Positions 17,337-26,455 of a DNA stretch of 64,000 nucleotides are shown in pieces. The DNA is from Nocardioides yefusunii (GTDB taxonomy: Bacteria > Actinomycetota > Actinomycetes > Propionibacteriales > Nocardioidaceae), in NCBI RefSeq assembly GCF_004014875.1, contig NZ_CP034929.1, positions 2,232,001-2,296,000 on the forward strand. The letters are read 5' to 3'. A program made the translations under genes and the position numbers. Each line of letters opens with the position of its first letter. Position 1 is the stretch's first letter. The notes beneath the pieces are model-generated. The model saw nothing but the letters and a program-made list of their open reading frames with translations, had not been told where the DNA came from and made no database searches.

Positions 17337-17656
17337 GCATCCCTGACGCGGCACACGTCGGTTCCCCGACGTGTCGTCGTGTCGACAGAGCACTGGCGCT
17401 GCTCGGTCGTTCCCGCTGTGGCGCCGTCGCGGCCGCAGCACTGGACGGCGCCACGCGCTACCGCGACTTCTTCGAGGCCGTCCCAGGCATCAGCCACGCC
17501 GTGCTTGCAGCCCGGCTTCGTGAGCTCGTGTCCCTCGGGCTCCTTGAACATCGCGACGGCACCTACCGCTGCACGGCAGAGACGCACGCTCTCGCGCCCA
17601 CCTTCACAGCACTGGAGGAGCTCGTCAGCCTCCATCCCCATCTCTTCGACGCGTGA
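17333..17656 (+). CDS. HxlR-family winged-helix transcriptional regulator
   Basis: 107 residues. CRRVDRALALLGRSRCGAVAAAAL matches the HxlR N-terminal helices, and RYRDFFEAVPGISHAVLAARLRELVSLGLLEH is the winged-helix recognition region (where most members read ISxxxLTxRLKEL). HxlR proteins often respond to electrophiles or oxidants and control adjacent oxidoreductases, which fits the flavin-dependent oxidoreductase that follows 23 bases later. GTG overlaps the TPR stop. Confidence 0.85.
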   Translation: MSIPDAAHVGSPTCRRVDRALALLGRSRCGAVAAAALDGATRYRDFFEAVPGISHAVLAARLRELVSLGLLEHRDGTYRCTAETHALAPTFTALEELVSLHPHLFDA

Positions 17657-17679
17657 CCCCTACTTCTCCAGGAGCAGCC

Positions 17680-18708
17680 ATGACTCTCGAACTCGGCCTC
17701 GACACCTTCGGCGACGTCCCCCACGGCCCCGACAGCACTCCCCTCCCCCACCACCAGGTGATCCGCCAGATCGTCGACCAAGCAGTCCTGGCCGAGGAGG
17801 TCGGGCTCGACGTCTTCAACGTCGGCGAGCACCACCGCGAGGACTTCGCGATCACTGCTCCGGACGTGGTGCTGGCCGGCATCGCGGGACGTACCGAGCG
17901 GATCACCCTGGGCACGGCCGTGACCGTCCTCAGCTCGGAGGACCCGATCCGCGTCTACGAGCGGTTCGCCACCCTGGACGCGCTCTCGTCGGGCCGCGCC
18001 GAGGTGACGTTGGGTCGAGGTTCGTTCACCGAGTCGTTCCCCCTCTTCGGGCTCGACCTCGACGACTACGAGATCCTGTTCGAAGAGAAGCTCGAGTTGT
18101 TCAGCCAGTTGCGCACCGAGCAGCCGGTGGCCTTCACAGGGAGCCACCGCCGACCGTTGAAGTCGACGCAGGTCTACCCGCAGACCGAACGCGGGACGCT
18201 GCCCGCCTGGGTGGGGGTGGGCGGCTCGCCGGAGTCGGTCGTCCGCGCCGCACGACACTCGCTTCCGATGATGCTCGCCGTCATCGGCGGCTCACCGTCG
18301 CGGTTCGCCCCGTTCGTGGATCTGTACCACCGCGCACTCGCCGAGTTCCATCTCCCCGAACTCCCCGTCGGCGTCCACGCGCCCGGCTTCGTCGCGGGCA
18401 CTGACGATGAGGCCAAGGACCTGCTGTACCCGCACTTCAAGGCCAGCCGTGACCGGATCGGGGCGGAGCGTGGCTGGGGTCCGATGTCCCGGATTCAGTT
18501 CGAGCAGGAAGTCTCTCACGGGGCACTCTTCGTCGGATCGCCCGAGACGGTCGCCACCAAGATCGCCAGCACGGTCAAGGAACTCGGCCTGAGTCGCTTC
18601 GACCTCAAGTACACCAACGGCCCTCAGCCCCACGAGGAGCTCATGGAGTGCATCCGCCTCTACGGCACCGAGGTCGCACCCCTGGTCCGCGAGATGCTGC
18701 AGGACTGA
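17680..18708 (+). CDS. LLM-class (luciferase-like) flavin-dependent oxidoreductase
   Basis: 342 residues of the bacterial-luciferase TIM-barrel family that uses FMN or F420. Motifs include NVGEHH near 48, RITLGTAVTVLSSEDPIRVYERFATLDALSSGRAE near 76-110 and LGRGSF near 114. The substrate cannot be told. The ATG at 17680 has AGGAG six bases upstream, preferred over the GTG at 17653. Last gene of the TPR-HxlR operon; a strong hairpin follows. Confidence 0.88.
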   Translation: MTLELGLDTFGDVPHGPDSTPLPHHQVIRQIVDQAVLAEEVGLDVFNVGEHHREDFAITAPDVVLAGIAGRTERITLGTAVTVLSSEDPIRVYERFATLDALSSGRAEVTLGRGSFTESFPLFGLDLDDYEILFEEKLELFSQLRTEQPVAFTGSHRRPLKSTQVYPQTERGTLPAWVGVGGSPESVVRAARHSLPMMLAVIGGSPSRFAPFVDLYHRALAEFHLPELPVGVHAPGFVAGTDDEAKDLLYPHFKASRDRIGAERGWGPMSRIQFEQEVSHGALFVGSPETVATKIASTVKELGLSRFDLKYTNGPQPHEELMECIRLYGTEVAPLVREMLQD

Positions 18709-18739
18709 TCAGTCCCCTGGCAAGTGGGAGCAGAAATGC

Positions 18740-18780
18740 GCGAAGGGCGCGGAGTGGAAGATCCACTCCGCGCCCTTCGC
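18740..18780. terminator. Bidirectional terminator between the flavin oxidoreductase and ctaF
   Basis: A perfect 19-bp stem (18740-18758 and 18762-18780) with a three-base loop, between convergent genes. Confidence 0.9.
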
Positions 18781-18795
18781 GGTGGGCAGGCAGGC

Positions 18796-19194
18796 TCAGT
18801 GAGCGTGCGCGCCGCGGTAGTACTCGAAGACCCAGCCGACAGCGGCGACCATCGCGAGGCCGAAGGCCACCACGAACAGCCACCATGCAGTCATCGCGAT
18901 CGCGAAGACAGCCAGTGCAGCCGGAAGGGCGCACCACAGCGGCCACCACGAGAAGGGCGGGAAGAAGCCGTACTCGCCGGCTCCGTCCGCGATCTCAGCG
19001 TCGAGACGGTCCTCGGGACGAGCGTCCATGCGCTTGGCCTGGAAACCCAGGTAAGCAGCGACCATGAGCGCCAGGAAGGTGGCCATGGTCAGGGCGGACG
19101 TACCGGTCCAGTCTCCCGCGATCACCCAGTAGGCCGGGGTGACCAGTGCGAAGAAGATTCCGCACATTCCGAAGATCCAAGCTTCGACCTTCAT
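18796..19194 (-). CDS. ctaF: Cytochrome c oxidase subunit IV (actinobacterial)
   Basis: 132 residues with four hydrophobic segments (about 5-25, 34-52, 80-94 and 97-124) and the [10 protein letters not shown] element typical of this small actinobacterial subunit. Starts MKVEAWIF. Translationally coupled to ctaD by an ATGA overlap. Part of the aa3 oxidase in the cytoplasmic membrane. Confidence 0.94.
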   Translation of the reverse strand: MKVEAWIFGMCGIFFALVTPAYWVIAGDWTGTSALTMATFLALMVAAYLGFQAKRMDARPEDRLDAEIADGAGEYGFFPPFSWWPLWCALPAALAVFAIAMTAWWLFVVAFGLAMVAAVGWVFEYYRGAHAH

Positions 19195-20858
19195 CGGGCG
19201 CCTCCCTCAGTGGTGTCGTCCTCGTCGTGCGCAGCGAGCTCCGGGTGGTGGAGGTCGAACGCCGGGGACTCGGAACGGATGCGCGGCAGCTTCGAGAAGT
19301 TCTGACGCGGCGGCGGGCACGAGGTGGCCCACTCCAGCGAGCGACCCCAGCCCCACGGGTCGTCAACCTCGACCTTGGGAGCGTTGCGCGTCTTGTAGAC
19401 GTTCCAGAGGAACGGCAGGGTCGAGACGGCGGTGAGGAATGCACCCACGGTGGAGATCTGGTTCAGCAGCGTGAAGCCGTCCTCGGGCAGGTAGTCCGCG
19501 TAACGACGCGGCATGCCCTCGACGCCCAGCCAGTGCTGGACCAGGAACGTGGTGTGGAAGCCGAGGAACAGGATCCAGAAGTGGATCTTGCCGAGACGCT
19601 CGTCGAGCATGCGACCGGTGAACTTGGGCCACCAGAAGTAGAAGCCCGCGAACATCGCGAAGACGACGGTTCCGAAGACCACGTAGTGGAAGTGAGCAAC
19701 CACGAAGTAGGAGTCGGAGACGTGGAAGTCGAGCGGCGGCGACGCCAGGATGACACCGGTCAGACCACCGAAGAGGAAGGTGGTCAGGAAGCCCATGGTC
19801 CAGAGCATCGGGGTGTCCATCGAGATGGATCCGCCCCACATCGTTCCGATCCAGTTGAAGAACTTCACGCCCGTCGGCACGGCGATCAGGAAGGTCATGC
19901 CCGCGAAGAACGGGAGGTCGACCTGACCGGTGACGAACATGTGGTGAGCCCACACAGCGATCGAGAGGATCGCGATGGCGAGCGTCGCGGCAACCAGACC
20001 GACGTAACCGAAGATCGGCTTGCGCGAGAAGACCGGCAGGATCTCGGAGACGACACCGAAGAACGGCAGCGCGAGGATGTACACCTCAGGGTGACCGAAG
20101 AACCAGAACAGGTGCTGCCACAGGATCGGGCCACCGTGGGCCGGATCGAAGACATGGGCACCGAGGATGCGGTCAGCCTCGAGGGAGAGCAGCGCGCCGG
20201 CGAGGATCGGGAACGCGAGGAGAACCAGGATCGAGGTGATCAGGGTGTTCCACGTGAAGATCGACATCCGGAACATGGTCATTCCGGGGGCACGCATGCA
20301 GATGATCGTGGTGATGAAGTTGACGGCACCCAGGATGGTTCCCAGACCGCTGAGGTAGAGACCCATGATCCACAGGTCGCCACCCGATCCCGGCGAACGG
20401 ACCGCGTCGGAGAGCGGGACGTAGGCGAACCAACCGAAGTCGGCTGCACCGGTGGGGGTGAGGAAGCCGGACGCGGCAATGAGGCCACCGAACAGGTACA
20501 GCCAGTAGCTGAACATGTTCAGGCGCGGGAACGCCACGTCAGGAGCACCGATCTGGATCGGCATGATCACGTTGGCGAAACCGAAGAACAACGGCGTCGC
20601 GAACAGCAGCAGCATGATCGTGCCGTGCATGGTGAACATCTGGTTGTACAGCTCGTCATTGACGACCTGCTGACCCGGGAACGCCAGCTCTGCGCGGATC
20701 ACCATGGCCATGAGGCCACCGAGGATGAACCACACGAACGAGGTGACCAGGTACATCTTTCCGATGAGCTTGTGGTCCGTCGTGGTCAGCATGCGCACGG
20801 CCTGCTGTCCCAACGACTTACGCCCGCCCACGGGAGCGGCAGCAGCGGCGGCGCTCAC
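19191..20858 (-). CDS. ctaD: Cytochrome c oxidase subunit I (aa3 type)
   Basis: 555 residues with twelve membrane helices. MFTMHGTIM holds a heme a ligand, [14 protein letters not shown] the CuB histidine and cross-linked tyrosine, [11 protein letters not shown] the other CuB histidines, and VAHFHYV the heme a/a3 ligands. Reduces oxygen to water and pumps protons. GTG start overlapping the ctaC stop, and ctaF overlaps its stop. Confidence 0.98.
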   Translation of the reverse strand: MSAAAAAAPVGGRKSLGQQAVRMLTTTDHKLIGKMYLVTSFVWFILGGLMAMVIRAELAFPGQQVVNDELYNQMFTMHGTIMLLLFATPLFFGFANVIMPIQIGAPDVAFPRLNMFSYWLYLFGGLIAASGFLTPTGAADFGWFAYVPLSDAVRSPGSGGDLWIMGLYLSGLGTILGAVNFITTIICMRAPGMTMFRMSIFTWNTLITSILVLLAFPILAGALLSLEADRILGAHVFDPAHGGPILWQHLFWFFGHPEVYILALPFFGVVSEILPVFSRKPIFGYVGLVAATLAIAILSIAVWAHHMFVTGQVDLPFFAGMTFLIAVPTGVKFFNWIGTMWGGSISMDTPMLWTMGFLTTFLFGGLTGVILASPPLDFHVSDSYFVVAHFHYVVFGTVVFAMFAGFYFWWPKFTGRMLDERLGKIHFWILFLGFHTTFLVQHWLGVEGMPRRYADYLPEDGFTLLNQISTVGAFLTAVSTLPFLWNVYKTRNAPKVEVDDPWGWGRSLEWATSCPPPRQNFSKLPRIRSESPAFDLHHPELAAHDEDDTTEGGAR

Positions 20859-21739
20859 TCGTGGCCTCCTTCGTTCTTGGTGCCCTCGGTCTCGAGACCG
20901 GCGACGGTGTTGACGTCCGAACCACCCAGGAGCGGCGCGTCGGCGACGGAGCCTTCCTCGACGAGTCCGTCGATGTAGGCGGCGTAGTCAGCCGAGTCAA
21001 GGACCTTGACGTCGAACAGCATGCGGGAGTGGTAGACGCCGCAGAGCTCGAAGCACTTGCCGTTGTAGTCGCCCACCTTGTTCGGCGTCACACGCATGGT
21101 GTTGACCGTGCCCGGGATGACGTCCATCTTCATGAGGAAGGCGTCGATGCCGAACGAGTGGATGACGTCGGGCGAGTGCAGCTTGAACTCAACCGTCTTG
21201 TCCTTCTCCAGCACCAGAGTCGGGCGCTCGGCGGTCGTACCCACGACGTACGGGGTCTTTCCGTCAGCGGCCTGGCCGGTGTAATTGAAGGTCCACGACC
21301 ACTGCTGGCCCACGACGTCGACCGTCTGGTCGACCTTGGCGTCCTTGTCGAGCATCTCGTTCTGGGCGTCAACCGTCCAGAAGAAGAAGACGATCACCAT
21401 CAGGATCGGGGCAATGGTGTAGAAGATCTCGAGCGGCAGGTTGTAGCGCGTCTGAACGGGAACCTGGTTCTTCGCGGTACGGCGGAACCTCCAGACCGCG
21501 TAGAACATGAGGGCCCAGACGATGACGCCGACAACGGCGGCCGCGACCCAGCTCCACTTCCACAGCTCGAAGGTGGCAGGAGCCTGCTCCGACGCCGGAT
21601 CCGGCATCGCGAGGTTTCTGATCTGATCTTTGTCCTCAGCGGAGCACGCACCGAGTGCGAGCAGGCCGAGACCCAGCACAGCTGCTCTCACACCCTTCTT
21701 CACGGGTGCCGCTGCGCGCGAGGGGAGTTGCAGACCCAC
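20855..21739 (-). CDS. ctaC: Cytochrome c oxidase subunit II, CuA lipoprotein
   Basis: 294 residues. The lipobox LGAC near residues 29-32 indicates a lipid-anchored N terminus. Two membrane helices follow (about 62-86 and 105-126), then the CuA domain with HSFG near 193 and [12 protein letters not shown] near 229-240, giving both cysteines and the His/Met ligands. Receives electrons from QcrC. GTG start with AGAGAGAGG upstream. First gene of ctaC-ctaD-ctaF. Confidence 0.97.
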   Translation of the reverse strand: MGLQLPSRAAAPVKKGVRAAVLGLGLLALGACSAEDKDQIRNLAMPDPASEQAPATFELWKWSWVAAAVVGVIVWALMFYAVWRFRRTAKNQVPVQTRYNLPLEIFYTIAPILMVIVFFFWTVDAQNEMLDKDAKVDQTVDVVGQQWSWTFNYTGQAADGKTPYVVGTTAERPTLVLEKDKTVEFKLHSPDVIHSFGIDAFLMKMDVIPGTVNTMRVTPNKVGDYNGKCFELCGVYHSRMLFDVKVLDSADYAAYIDGLVEEGSVADAPLLGGSDVNTVAGLETEGTKNEGGHE

Positions 21740-21845
21740 GAACGAGCCTCTCTCTCTTGGGCAGTCACGTATGGGGCCACACTATCGGAACACGTCCCCG
21801 GAGTGGAGACAGGGTCTCCCCGAGGTCGTCTCAACGGTGTGCAGT

Positions 21846-21851
21846 TAGGTT
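21846..21851 (+). promoter_or_regulatory. -10 box of leaderless cysteine desulfurase gene
   Basis: TAGGTT, six bases before the GTG at 21858. Confidence 0.5.
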
Positions 21852-21857
21852 CTCCTC

Positions 21858-23066
21858 GTGCACCAGAGCAGCGACGAGACACGGGAAGAGTCGTGGTCCG
21901 AACGACCTTCGACCGGATCTGGCGACCCGTCCGGGTCCACTCTTGCACGGGTGGACCTCGATGCAGTCTCCTCCACCCCCCTGCATCCTTCCGCGCGGAC
22001 CACCCTGATGGCTGCACTCGACCAGGGGTGGGCCGACCCGCGACGCCTCCACCACGAGGGTCGACGGGCCCGGATGCTGCTCGACAACGCCCGCGAAGTG
22101 GTGGCCCATTGCCTCAGCCTGCGTCCGGACGAGGTCACCTTCACGACGTCGGGCACCGACGCCGTGCACCGCGGTCTGCTGGGCCTGGCCCACGGCCGTC
22201 GACGTCACGGCGCCACGGTCGCCCACTCCGCCGTCGAGCACTCCTCGGTGCTGCACGCCCTCGACTGGCGTGGCGGGCCCACGGTCGAGGTCCCGGTGCT
22301 GAGGAGCGGCGCTCTCGACCTCGCGGCGCTCGACACGGTGCTGGACGAGCACGCGGACGACCTCGCGGCGTTCGCCCTGCAGAGCGCGAACCACGAGGTG
22401 GGCACCCGCCAGGACCTCGTCGCGGCCAAGGAACACCTCGGCGACATTCCGCTCTTCACCGATGCCTGCGCCTCGTGGGGCCACTCCCCCGTCCCCGCCG
22501 TTTGGGACGTCGCCGCAGGATCCGCGCACAAGTGGGGCGGACCGGCCGGCGTCGGACTGCTGCTCGTCCGCAAGGGGGCGCGCTGGCGTCACCCGTTCCC
22601 GGTCGATGACCGCGGCGACGAACGTGCCTCCGGGTTCGACAACGTTCCGGGCGTCCTGGCCGCCGCTGCGGCGCTGCAGGCCACGCTCACCGAGGGCGAG
22701 GCAACGCAGAGACGTCAGCATGCGCAGATCGAGCGGATCCGTCGCGCGGTGTCGACGATGGAGGACGTGGACGTGGTCGGTGATCCCGAGGACCGGCTCC
22801 CGCACGTCGTGACGTTCTCCTGCCTCTACCTCGACGGGGAGTCGTTGGTCACTGAACTGGACCGGGCCGGGTTCGGGATCGCGAGTGGCTCGGCCTGCAC
22901 GTCGTCCACGATGACTCCCTCGCACGTCCTGGCCGCGATGGGAGCACTCACCCACGGCAACGTGCGACTCTCGCTGCACCGAGACACCACCGATGCCCAG
23001 ATTGACGCCTTCCTCGCCGTCCTGCCGCGCGTCGTCAATGACCTGCGCGCCCGGATCGGGATGTGA
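21858..23066 (+). CDS. Cysteine desulfurase-like class V aminotransferase
   Basis: 402 residues of the NifS/IscS fold. PLP lysine Lys225 is in SAHKWGG, and Cys347 in SGSACTSS matches the catalytic cysteine of cysteine desulfurases. HSAVEHSSV near 122 is the PLP-stacking region. Expected to convert cysteine to alanine and hand a persulfide to the co-translated TusA-like protein. The N-terminal 30 residues are not conserved-looking; the leaderless promoter supports the GTG at 21858. Not linked to a full suf operon here. Confidence 0.92.
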   Translation: MHQSSDETREESWSERPSTGSGDPSGSTLARVDLDAVSSTPLHPSARTTLMAALDQGWADPRRLHHEGRRARMLLDNAREVVAHCLSLRPDEVTFTTSGTDAVHRGLLGLAHGRRRHGATVAHSAVEHSSVLHALDWRGGPTVEVPVLRSGALDLAALDTVLDEHADDLAAFALQSANHEVGTRQDLVAAKEHLGDIPLFTDACASWGHSPVPAVWDVAAGSAHKWGGPAGVGLLLVRKGARWRHPFPVDDRGDERASGFDNVPGVLAAAAALQATLTEGEATQRRQHAQIERIRRAVSTMEDVDVVGDPEDRLPHVVTFSCLYLDGESLVTELDRAGFGIASGSACTSSTMTPSHVLAAMGALTHGNVRLSLHRDTTDAQIDAFLAVLPRVVNDLRARIGM

Positions 23067-23308
23067 ACGCCATGACACCCGCAGCACTCGAACTCGACTG
23101 TACCGACCTCTTGTGTCCGATGCCGGTGATCCAGCTGGGGCGCCGGTACACCGAGGTCGCCGTCGGCGAACTCGTGGCCGTCCTCGCACGCGACGTCGCG
23201 GCGCGGGTGGACGTCCCGGCCTGGTGCCGGATGCGGGGCCAGGAGTACGTGGGTGAAGAAATGACGACGGACCAGGTGCCGAGGCACCTGGTCCGCCGGA
23301 TCAGCTGA
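23063..23308 (+). CDS. TusA-family sulfurtransferase
   Basis: 81 residues with LLCPMPVIQL near 16-25, containing the CPxP motif whose cysteine carries persulfide sulfur. GTG overlaps the desulfurase stop (GTGA), so the pair is co-translated and likely forms a sulfur relay. The receiving pathway (tRNA thiolation, molybdenum cofactor or other) is not shown. An ATG three codons later is an alternative start. Confidence 0.9.
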   Translation: MNAMTPAALELDCTDLLCPMPVIQLGRRYTEVAVGELVAVLARDVAARVDVPAWCRMRGQEYVGEEMTTDQVPRHLVRRIS

Positions 23309-23318
23309 ACACTGAGGG

Positions 23319-23346
23319 GTCAGCCCAGAGCAGTCAGCCCAGGGCA
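23319..23346. repeat. 14-bp tandem repeat between tusA-like gene and adenosine kinase
   Basis: Two 14-base copies differing by one base (GTCAGCCCAGAGCA and GTCAGCCCAGGGCA), followed by a partial third, in the short convergent intergenic region. Confidence 0.8.
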
Positions 23347-23361
23347 GTCAGTTCATCACGG

Positions 23362-24345
23362 TCAGCGCAAGGTCGAGAGGTGCGGAGCGATCTCCGCAGC
23401 GGCCTCGGCCCCGTAGGCGTTCTCAGCACGGGCCAGGAACTGCTCACGGGTGAGCGTGTACTCCTGGGTGCCGACCTTCTCCACGACGTGCGCGGCAAGC
23501 AGGCAGCCCAGCTCGGCCGAGCGTCGGGTGTCGAGCTCCCAGACCAGACCGGCGAGGAAACCGGCACGGAACGCGTCACCGACACCGGTGGGCTCAACGG
23601 CCTCCACCTCGGCCACGGCGGCAACCACGATCGGCTCGGCACCCTTGCGCTCGATCCGAACACCGTCGGCCCCCAGGGTGATCACCCAGGTGCCCACGCG
23701 GTCGAGGACCTCCTCCTTGGACCAACCGGTCTTGGAGGTGATCAGCGACGACTCGTACTCGTTGGAGAACAGGATGTCCGCGCCCTCGACGAGGCTGCGG
23801 ATCAGCTCGCCGTCGCCGAAGGCGAGCTGCTGCGACGGGTCCGCGACGAAGCGGTAACCGCGCTGGCGGCACTCATCGGTGTGACGAACCATCGCCTCGG
23901 GGTCGTCGGGGCCGACGAGGACGTACTGGGCAGCACCGACGCGGTCGACGATCGGCTTGAGCTCGATCTCGCGGGCCTCGCTCATGGCGCCGGGGTAGAA
24001 CGACGCGATCTGGGCCATGGAGGTGTCAGTGGTGCAGACGAAACGGGCCGTGTGCTTGGTCTCCGAGACGTGCACGGAGTCGCAGTCGACGTTGTGACGC
24101 TCCAGCCAGGCGCGGTAGCCGGCGAAGTCCTCGCCGACGGCTCCGACCAGGACCGGACGCAGGCCGAGGTTGCCCAGGCCGAAGGTGATGTTGGCCGCGC
24201 ACCCGCCGCGACGGACCTCGAGGTCGTCGACGAGGAAGGAGACGGAGATCTTGTCCAGCTGGTCAGCCACGAGGGAGTCCGAGAACTGCCCTCCGAAGGA
24301 CATCAGGTGGTCGGTCGCGATGGAGCCGGCGATGAGCAGAGGCAT
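23362..24345 (-). CDS. adoK: Adenosine kinase (PfkB/ribokinase family)
   Basis: 327 residues. GGCAANITFGLG near 46 is the substrate lid region, and PTGVGDAFRAGF near 272 contains the catalytic Asp and anion hole of PfkB kinases. Closest to the actinobacterial adenosine kinase (M. tuberculosis Rv2202c), which also lies near ctaC. Phosphorylates adenosine to AMP in purine salvage. ATG at 24345 is fixed by TATCCT seven bases upstream (leaderless). Confidence 0.88.
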   Translation of the reverse strand: MPLLIAGSIATDHLMSFGGQFSDSLVADQLDKISVSFLVDDLEVRRGGCAANITFGLGNLGLRPVLVGAVGEDFAGYRAWLERHNVDCDSVHVSETKHTARFVCTTDTSMAQIASFYPGAMSEAREIELKPIVDRVGAAQYVLVGPDDPEAMVRHTDECRQRGYRFVADPSQQLAFGDGELIRSLVEGADILFSNEYESSLITSKTGWSKEEVLDRVGTWVITLGADGVRIERKGAEPIVVAAVAEVEAVEPTGVGDAFRAGFLAGLVWELDTRRSAELGCLLAAHVVEKVGTQEYTLTREQFLARAENAYGAEAAAEIAPHLSTLR

Positions 24346-24352
24346 GCGACGC

Positions 24353-24358
24353 AGGATA
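24353..24358 (-). promoter_or_regulatory. -10 box of leaderless adoK
   Basis: TATCCT on the minus strand, seven bases before the ATG at 24345. Confidence 0.55.
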
Positions 24359-24372
24359 CCGTTCAGTACCGG

Positions 24373-24401
24373 TTCACGTACCAATCGGTAACACCTAGCG
24401 T
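24373..24401 (+). promoter_or_regulatory. Leaderless promoter of an 80-residue gene
   Basis: -35-like TTCACG (24373-24378), 17-base spacer, -10 TAGCGT (24396-24401), seven bases to the ATG at 24409. Divergent from the adoK promoter within 65 bases. Confidence 0.45.
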
Positions 24402-24408
24402 CTCTCCC

Positions 24409-24651
24409 ATGAAGCCGATCACGCAGGCAGCACACCTGACCCACGACGAGCTCTCACACCCCGCCGAAATGGTTGCCGACGCACGACGCGTCGCCTCCAG
24501 CCTGGATCTCGAGCGCGCAGCTCGCGCCGCCGTCCAGGAGGCCCCCTCCATCCACTTCGCCGACTTCCCCTCCGAGCTCCCCAAGCGAGAGATCACGGTG
24601 ACGGCGGCGACGGCCGCTCTGGCGAACTCGCTGCACCTGCATCTGGACTGA
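24409..24651 (+). CDS. Small hypothetical protein, divergent from adoK
   Basis: 80 residues, mostly helical, Ala-rich, with no signal peptide, cysteine pair or known motif. I do not recognise it. Support for being real: strong third-position GC bias, a well-formed leaderless promoter, and a terminator hairpin 28 bases after the stop. Function unknown. Confidence 0.6.
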   Translation: MKPITQAAHLTHDELSHPAEMVADARRVASSLDLERAARAAVQEAPSIHFADFPSELPKREITVTAATAALANSLHLHLD

Positions 24652-24679
24652 GCAGAGCCGCCAGCAACAACCAGTGACA

Positions 24680-24717
24680 CAGAGAGGCCCCCGACCGATG
24701 GGTCAGGGGCCTCTCTG
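24680..24717 (+). terminator. Terminator after the 80-residue gene
   Basis: A perfect 12-bp outer stem (24680-24691 and 24706-24717) with a short GACC/GGTC inner stem. Confidence 0.85.
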
Positions 24718-24725
24718 CTGTCCGT

Positions 24726-24763
24726 CCTGCGTCACCGACCGCGCGAGCGGCCGGTGACGCAGG
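24726..24763 (-). terminator. Terminator after erpA
   Basis: A 12-bp perfect stem (24726-24737 and 24752-24763, CCTGCGTCACCG) six bases past the erpA stop, with an inner CCGC/GCGG stem. Confidence 0.85.
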
Positions 24764-24769
24764 CGAGGA

Positions 24770-25129
24770 TCAGTTGAACGAGTCGCCGCAGGCGCAGGAG
24801 CCGGTGGCGTTCGGGTTGTCGATCGTGAAGCCCTGCTTCTCGATCGTGTCGACGAAGTCGATCATCGCGCCGTTGAGGTACGGGACGCTCATGCGGTCGA
24901 CGACGACGGAGACACCGTCGAAGTCGGTCACGACGTCACCGTCGAGGGTGCGCTCGTCGAAGAAGAGCTGGTAGCGCAGACCCGAGCAGCCACCCGGCTG
25001 GACGGAGATGCGGAGCGAGAGGTCCTCGCGGCCCTCCTGCTCGAGGAGGCTCTTCACCTTGGCGGCGGCGACCGGGCTGATGTTGATCTGGTCCGTACGA
25101 CGCTCGGTGGTCTCGACCTGCTCGGTCAT
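24770..25129 (-). CDS. erpA: Iron-sulfur cluster insertion protein (A-type carrier)
   Basis: 119 residues of the HesB/IscA/ErpA family. The three cluster cysteines are in QPGGCSGLRY (near 48) and GSCACGDSF at the C terminus. Delivers Fe-S clusters to apoproteins; nearby clients in this window include NadA and IspG. ATG with GGGAG six bases upstream. Monocistronic, with its own terminator. Confidence 0.95.
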   Translation of the reverse strand: MTEQVETTERRTDQINISPVAAAKVKSLLEQEGREDLSLRISVQPGGCSGLRYQLFFDERTLDGDVVTDFDGVSVVVDRMSVPYLNGAMIDFVDTIEKQGFTIDNPNATGSCACGDSFN

Positions 25130-25235
25130 GTGAACTCCCAGGGGGTGGAGGCTGTTGTCTACGCGTCAATGCTCTCACACGCCGGGTTATTCCCCTGCCG
25201 CACGACGCTCTGCGGCCGCCCCGGTACGCACCGGC

Positions 25236-26342
25236 TCAGCCGGCGCTCCACGAACGGGCGACCCGCTCGGCGACGTCGGCCAGTGCCCCGGCGGCGTCGG
25301 CGAAGGCACGTTCGCGTCCCACCATGTCGACAAGTCCGTAGGCCGCTTCGACGCCAAGACCACGTGCCTCGCGGGCGCCGACCTCCACCGCCCCGGCGAG
25401 CACGACGCACGGTCGCAGCTGGGCCTGGGCCACTTGGGCGACCCCGTGCGGCACCTTGCCGGCACCGGACTGGGCGTCGAAGCACCCCTCCCCCGTCACC
25501 GCCAGGTCGGCGTCGGCAACCAGCGTCGTGAGTCCGACCGCGTCGGCGACGACGTCGAACCCGGGGCGTCGCACGGCACCCAGCAGCAGTGCCGCGTAGC
25601 CGAGGCCACCCGCGGCACCTGCTCCCTGCTGCAGCGAGGCGCGCAGGTCGCAGCAGCGTGCGAACTGGGACAGAAGGGCGTCGACCTCGACCACGTCGGC
25701 GTCGTCGAGCCCCTTCTGCGGGCCGAAGACCTTCGGCGCGCCGAACATCCCGGTCAGTGGGTTGTCGACGTCGGAGGCCAGGACCAGTTCAATCCCCTCC
25801 AGGCGCGCCAGGGCAGGGGCGAGGTCGACCCGGGTGACACCACGCAGGCCGTCCGGCCCGGCGTCGAGCGGCACGTCCGCGGTCACGCCGAGGCCCGCCA
25901 GCATGCCTGCTCCCCCGTCGTTGGTGCCCGAGCCTCCGGCGCCGAGCACGATGCGGGTCGCGCCCGCGTCCACGGCCGCGGCAACAAGTTCACCGACTCC
26001 ACGGGTGGTGGCCGTTCGCGGTCGGTGGCGTCCCGTGAGGTGCAAGCCGTTGGCGTGCGCGGACTCGACGTAGGCGGTCACTCCAGCGCCTCCCGCGTCC
26101 GGGACCAGCAGCACCTGCGCCGGGACCATGCTGCCGTGCGGGCCACTCACCTCGAGGTCGAGCAGGTCACCGCCGAGCGTGGAGTGCAGGACGTCGACGA
26201 ACCCCGGTCCCCCGTCCGCCATCGGGACAAGCACCGCGTCGAGGTCGGGCACGTGACGACGCCACCCCGCCGCCATGGCCTCAGCGGCCTCGGGAGCGGT
26301 GAGGGTGCCGGCGAACTTGTCGGGGGCGAAGACGACGCGCAT
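25236..26342 (-). CDS. Glycerate kinase (GlxK/GarK type)
   Basis: 368 residues from the ATG at 26342; the frame stays open upstream but that part is a nadA shadow. APDKFAGTLTAPEAAEAMAAG at the start, MADGGPG near 41, GAGGSGTNDGGAGML near 133-147 and VTGEGCFDAQSGAGKVPHGVA near 278 are the family landmarks. Phosphorylates D-glycerate to 2- or 3-phosphoglycerate in glyoxylate or sugar-acid catabolism. No other pathway gene is adjacent. Confidence 0.93.
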   Translation of the reverse strand: MRVVFAPDKFAGTLTAPEAAEAMAAGWRRHVPDLDAVLVPMADGGPGFVDVLHSTLGGDLLDLEVSGPHGSMVPAQVLLVPDAGGAGVTAYVESAHANGLHLTGRHRPRTATTRGVGELVAAAVDAGATRIVLGAGGSGTNDGGAGMLAGLGVTADVPLDAGPDGLRGVTRVDLAPALARLEGIELVLASDVDNPLTGMFGAPKVFGPQKGLDDADVVEVDALLSQFARCCDLRASLQQGAGAAGGLGYAALLLGAVRRPGFDVVADAVGLTTLVADADLAVTGEGCFDAQSGAGKVPHGVAQVAQAQLRPCVVLAGAVEVGAREARGLGVEAAYGLVDMVGRERAFADAAGALADVAERVARSWSAG

Positions 26343-26376
26343 GCGCACATCTTCCACCGTGACGTCGGCCCCGTGC

Positions 26377-26423
26377 AGCAGGGCCCGCCGTTCCCACCTC
26401 GCGGTGGGTCGACGGGCCCTGCT
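26377..26423 (-). terminator. Terminator between nadA and glycerate kinase
   Basis: An 11-bp outer stem (26377-26387 and 26413-26423) with an inner CCCACC/GGTGGG stem; it follows nadA on the minus strand. Confidence 0.75.
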
Positions 26424-26455
26424 GGATGCCCCGGGGAGTCTGCCGGAGCGGCAGG

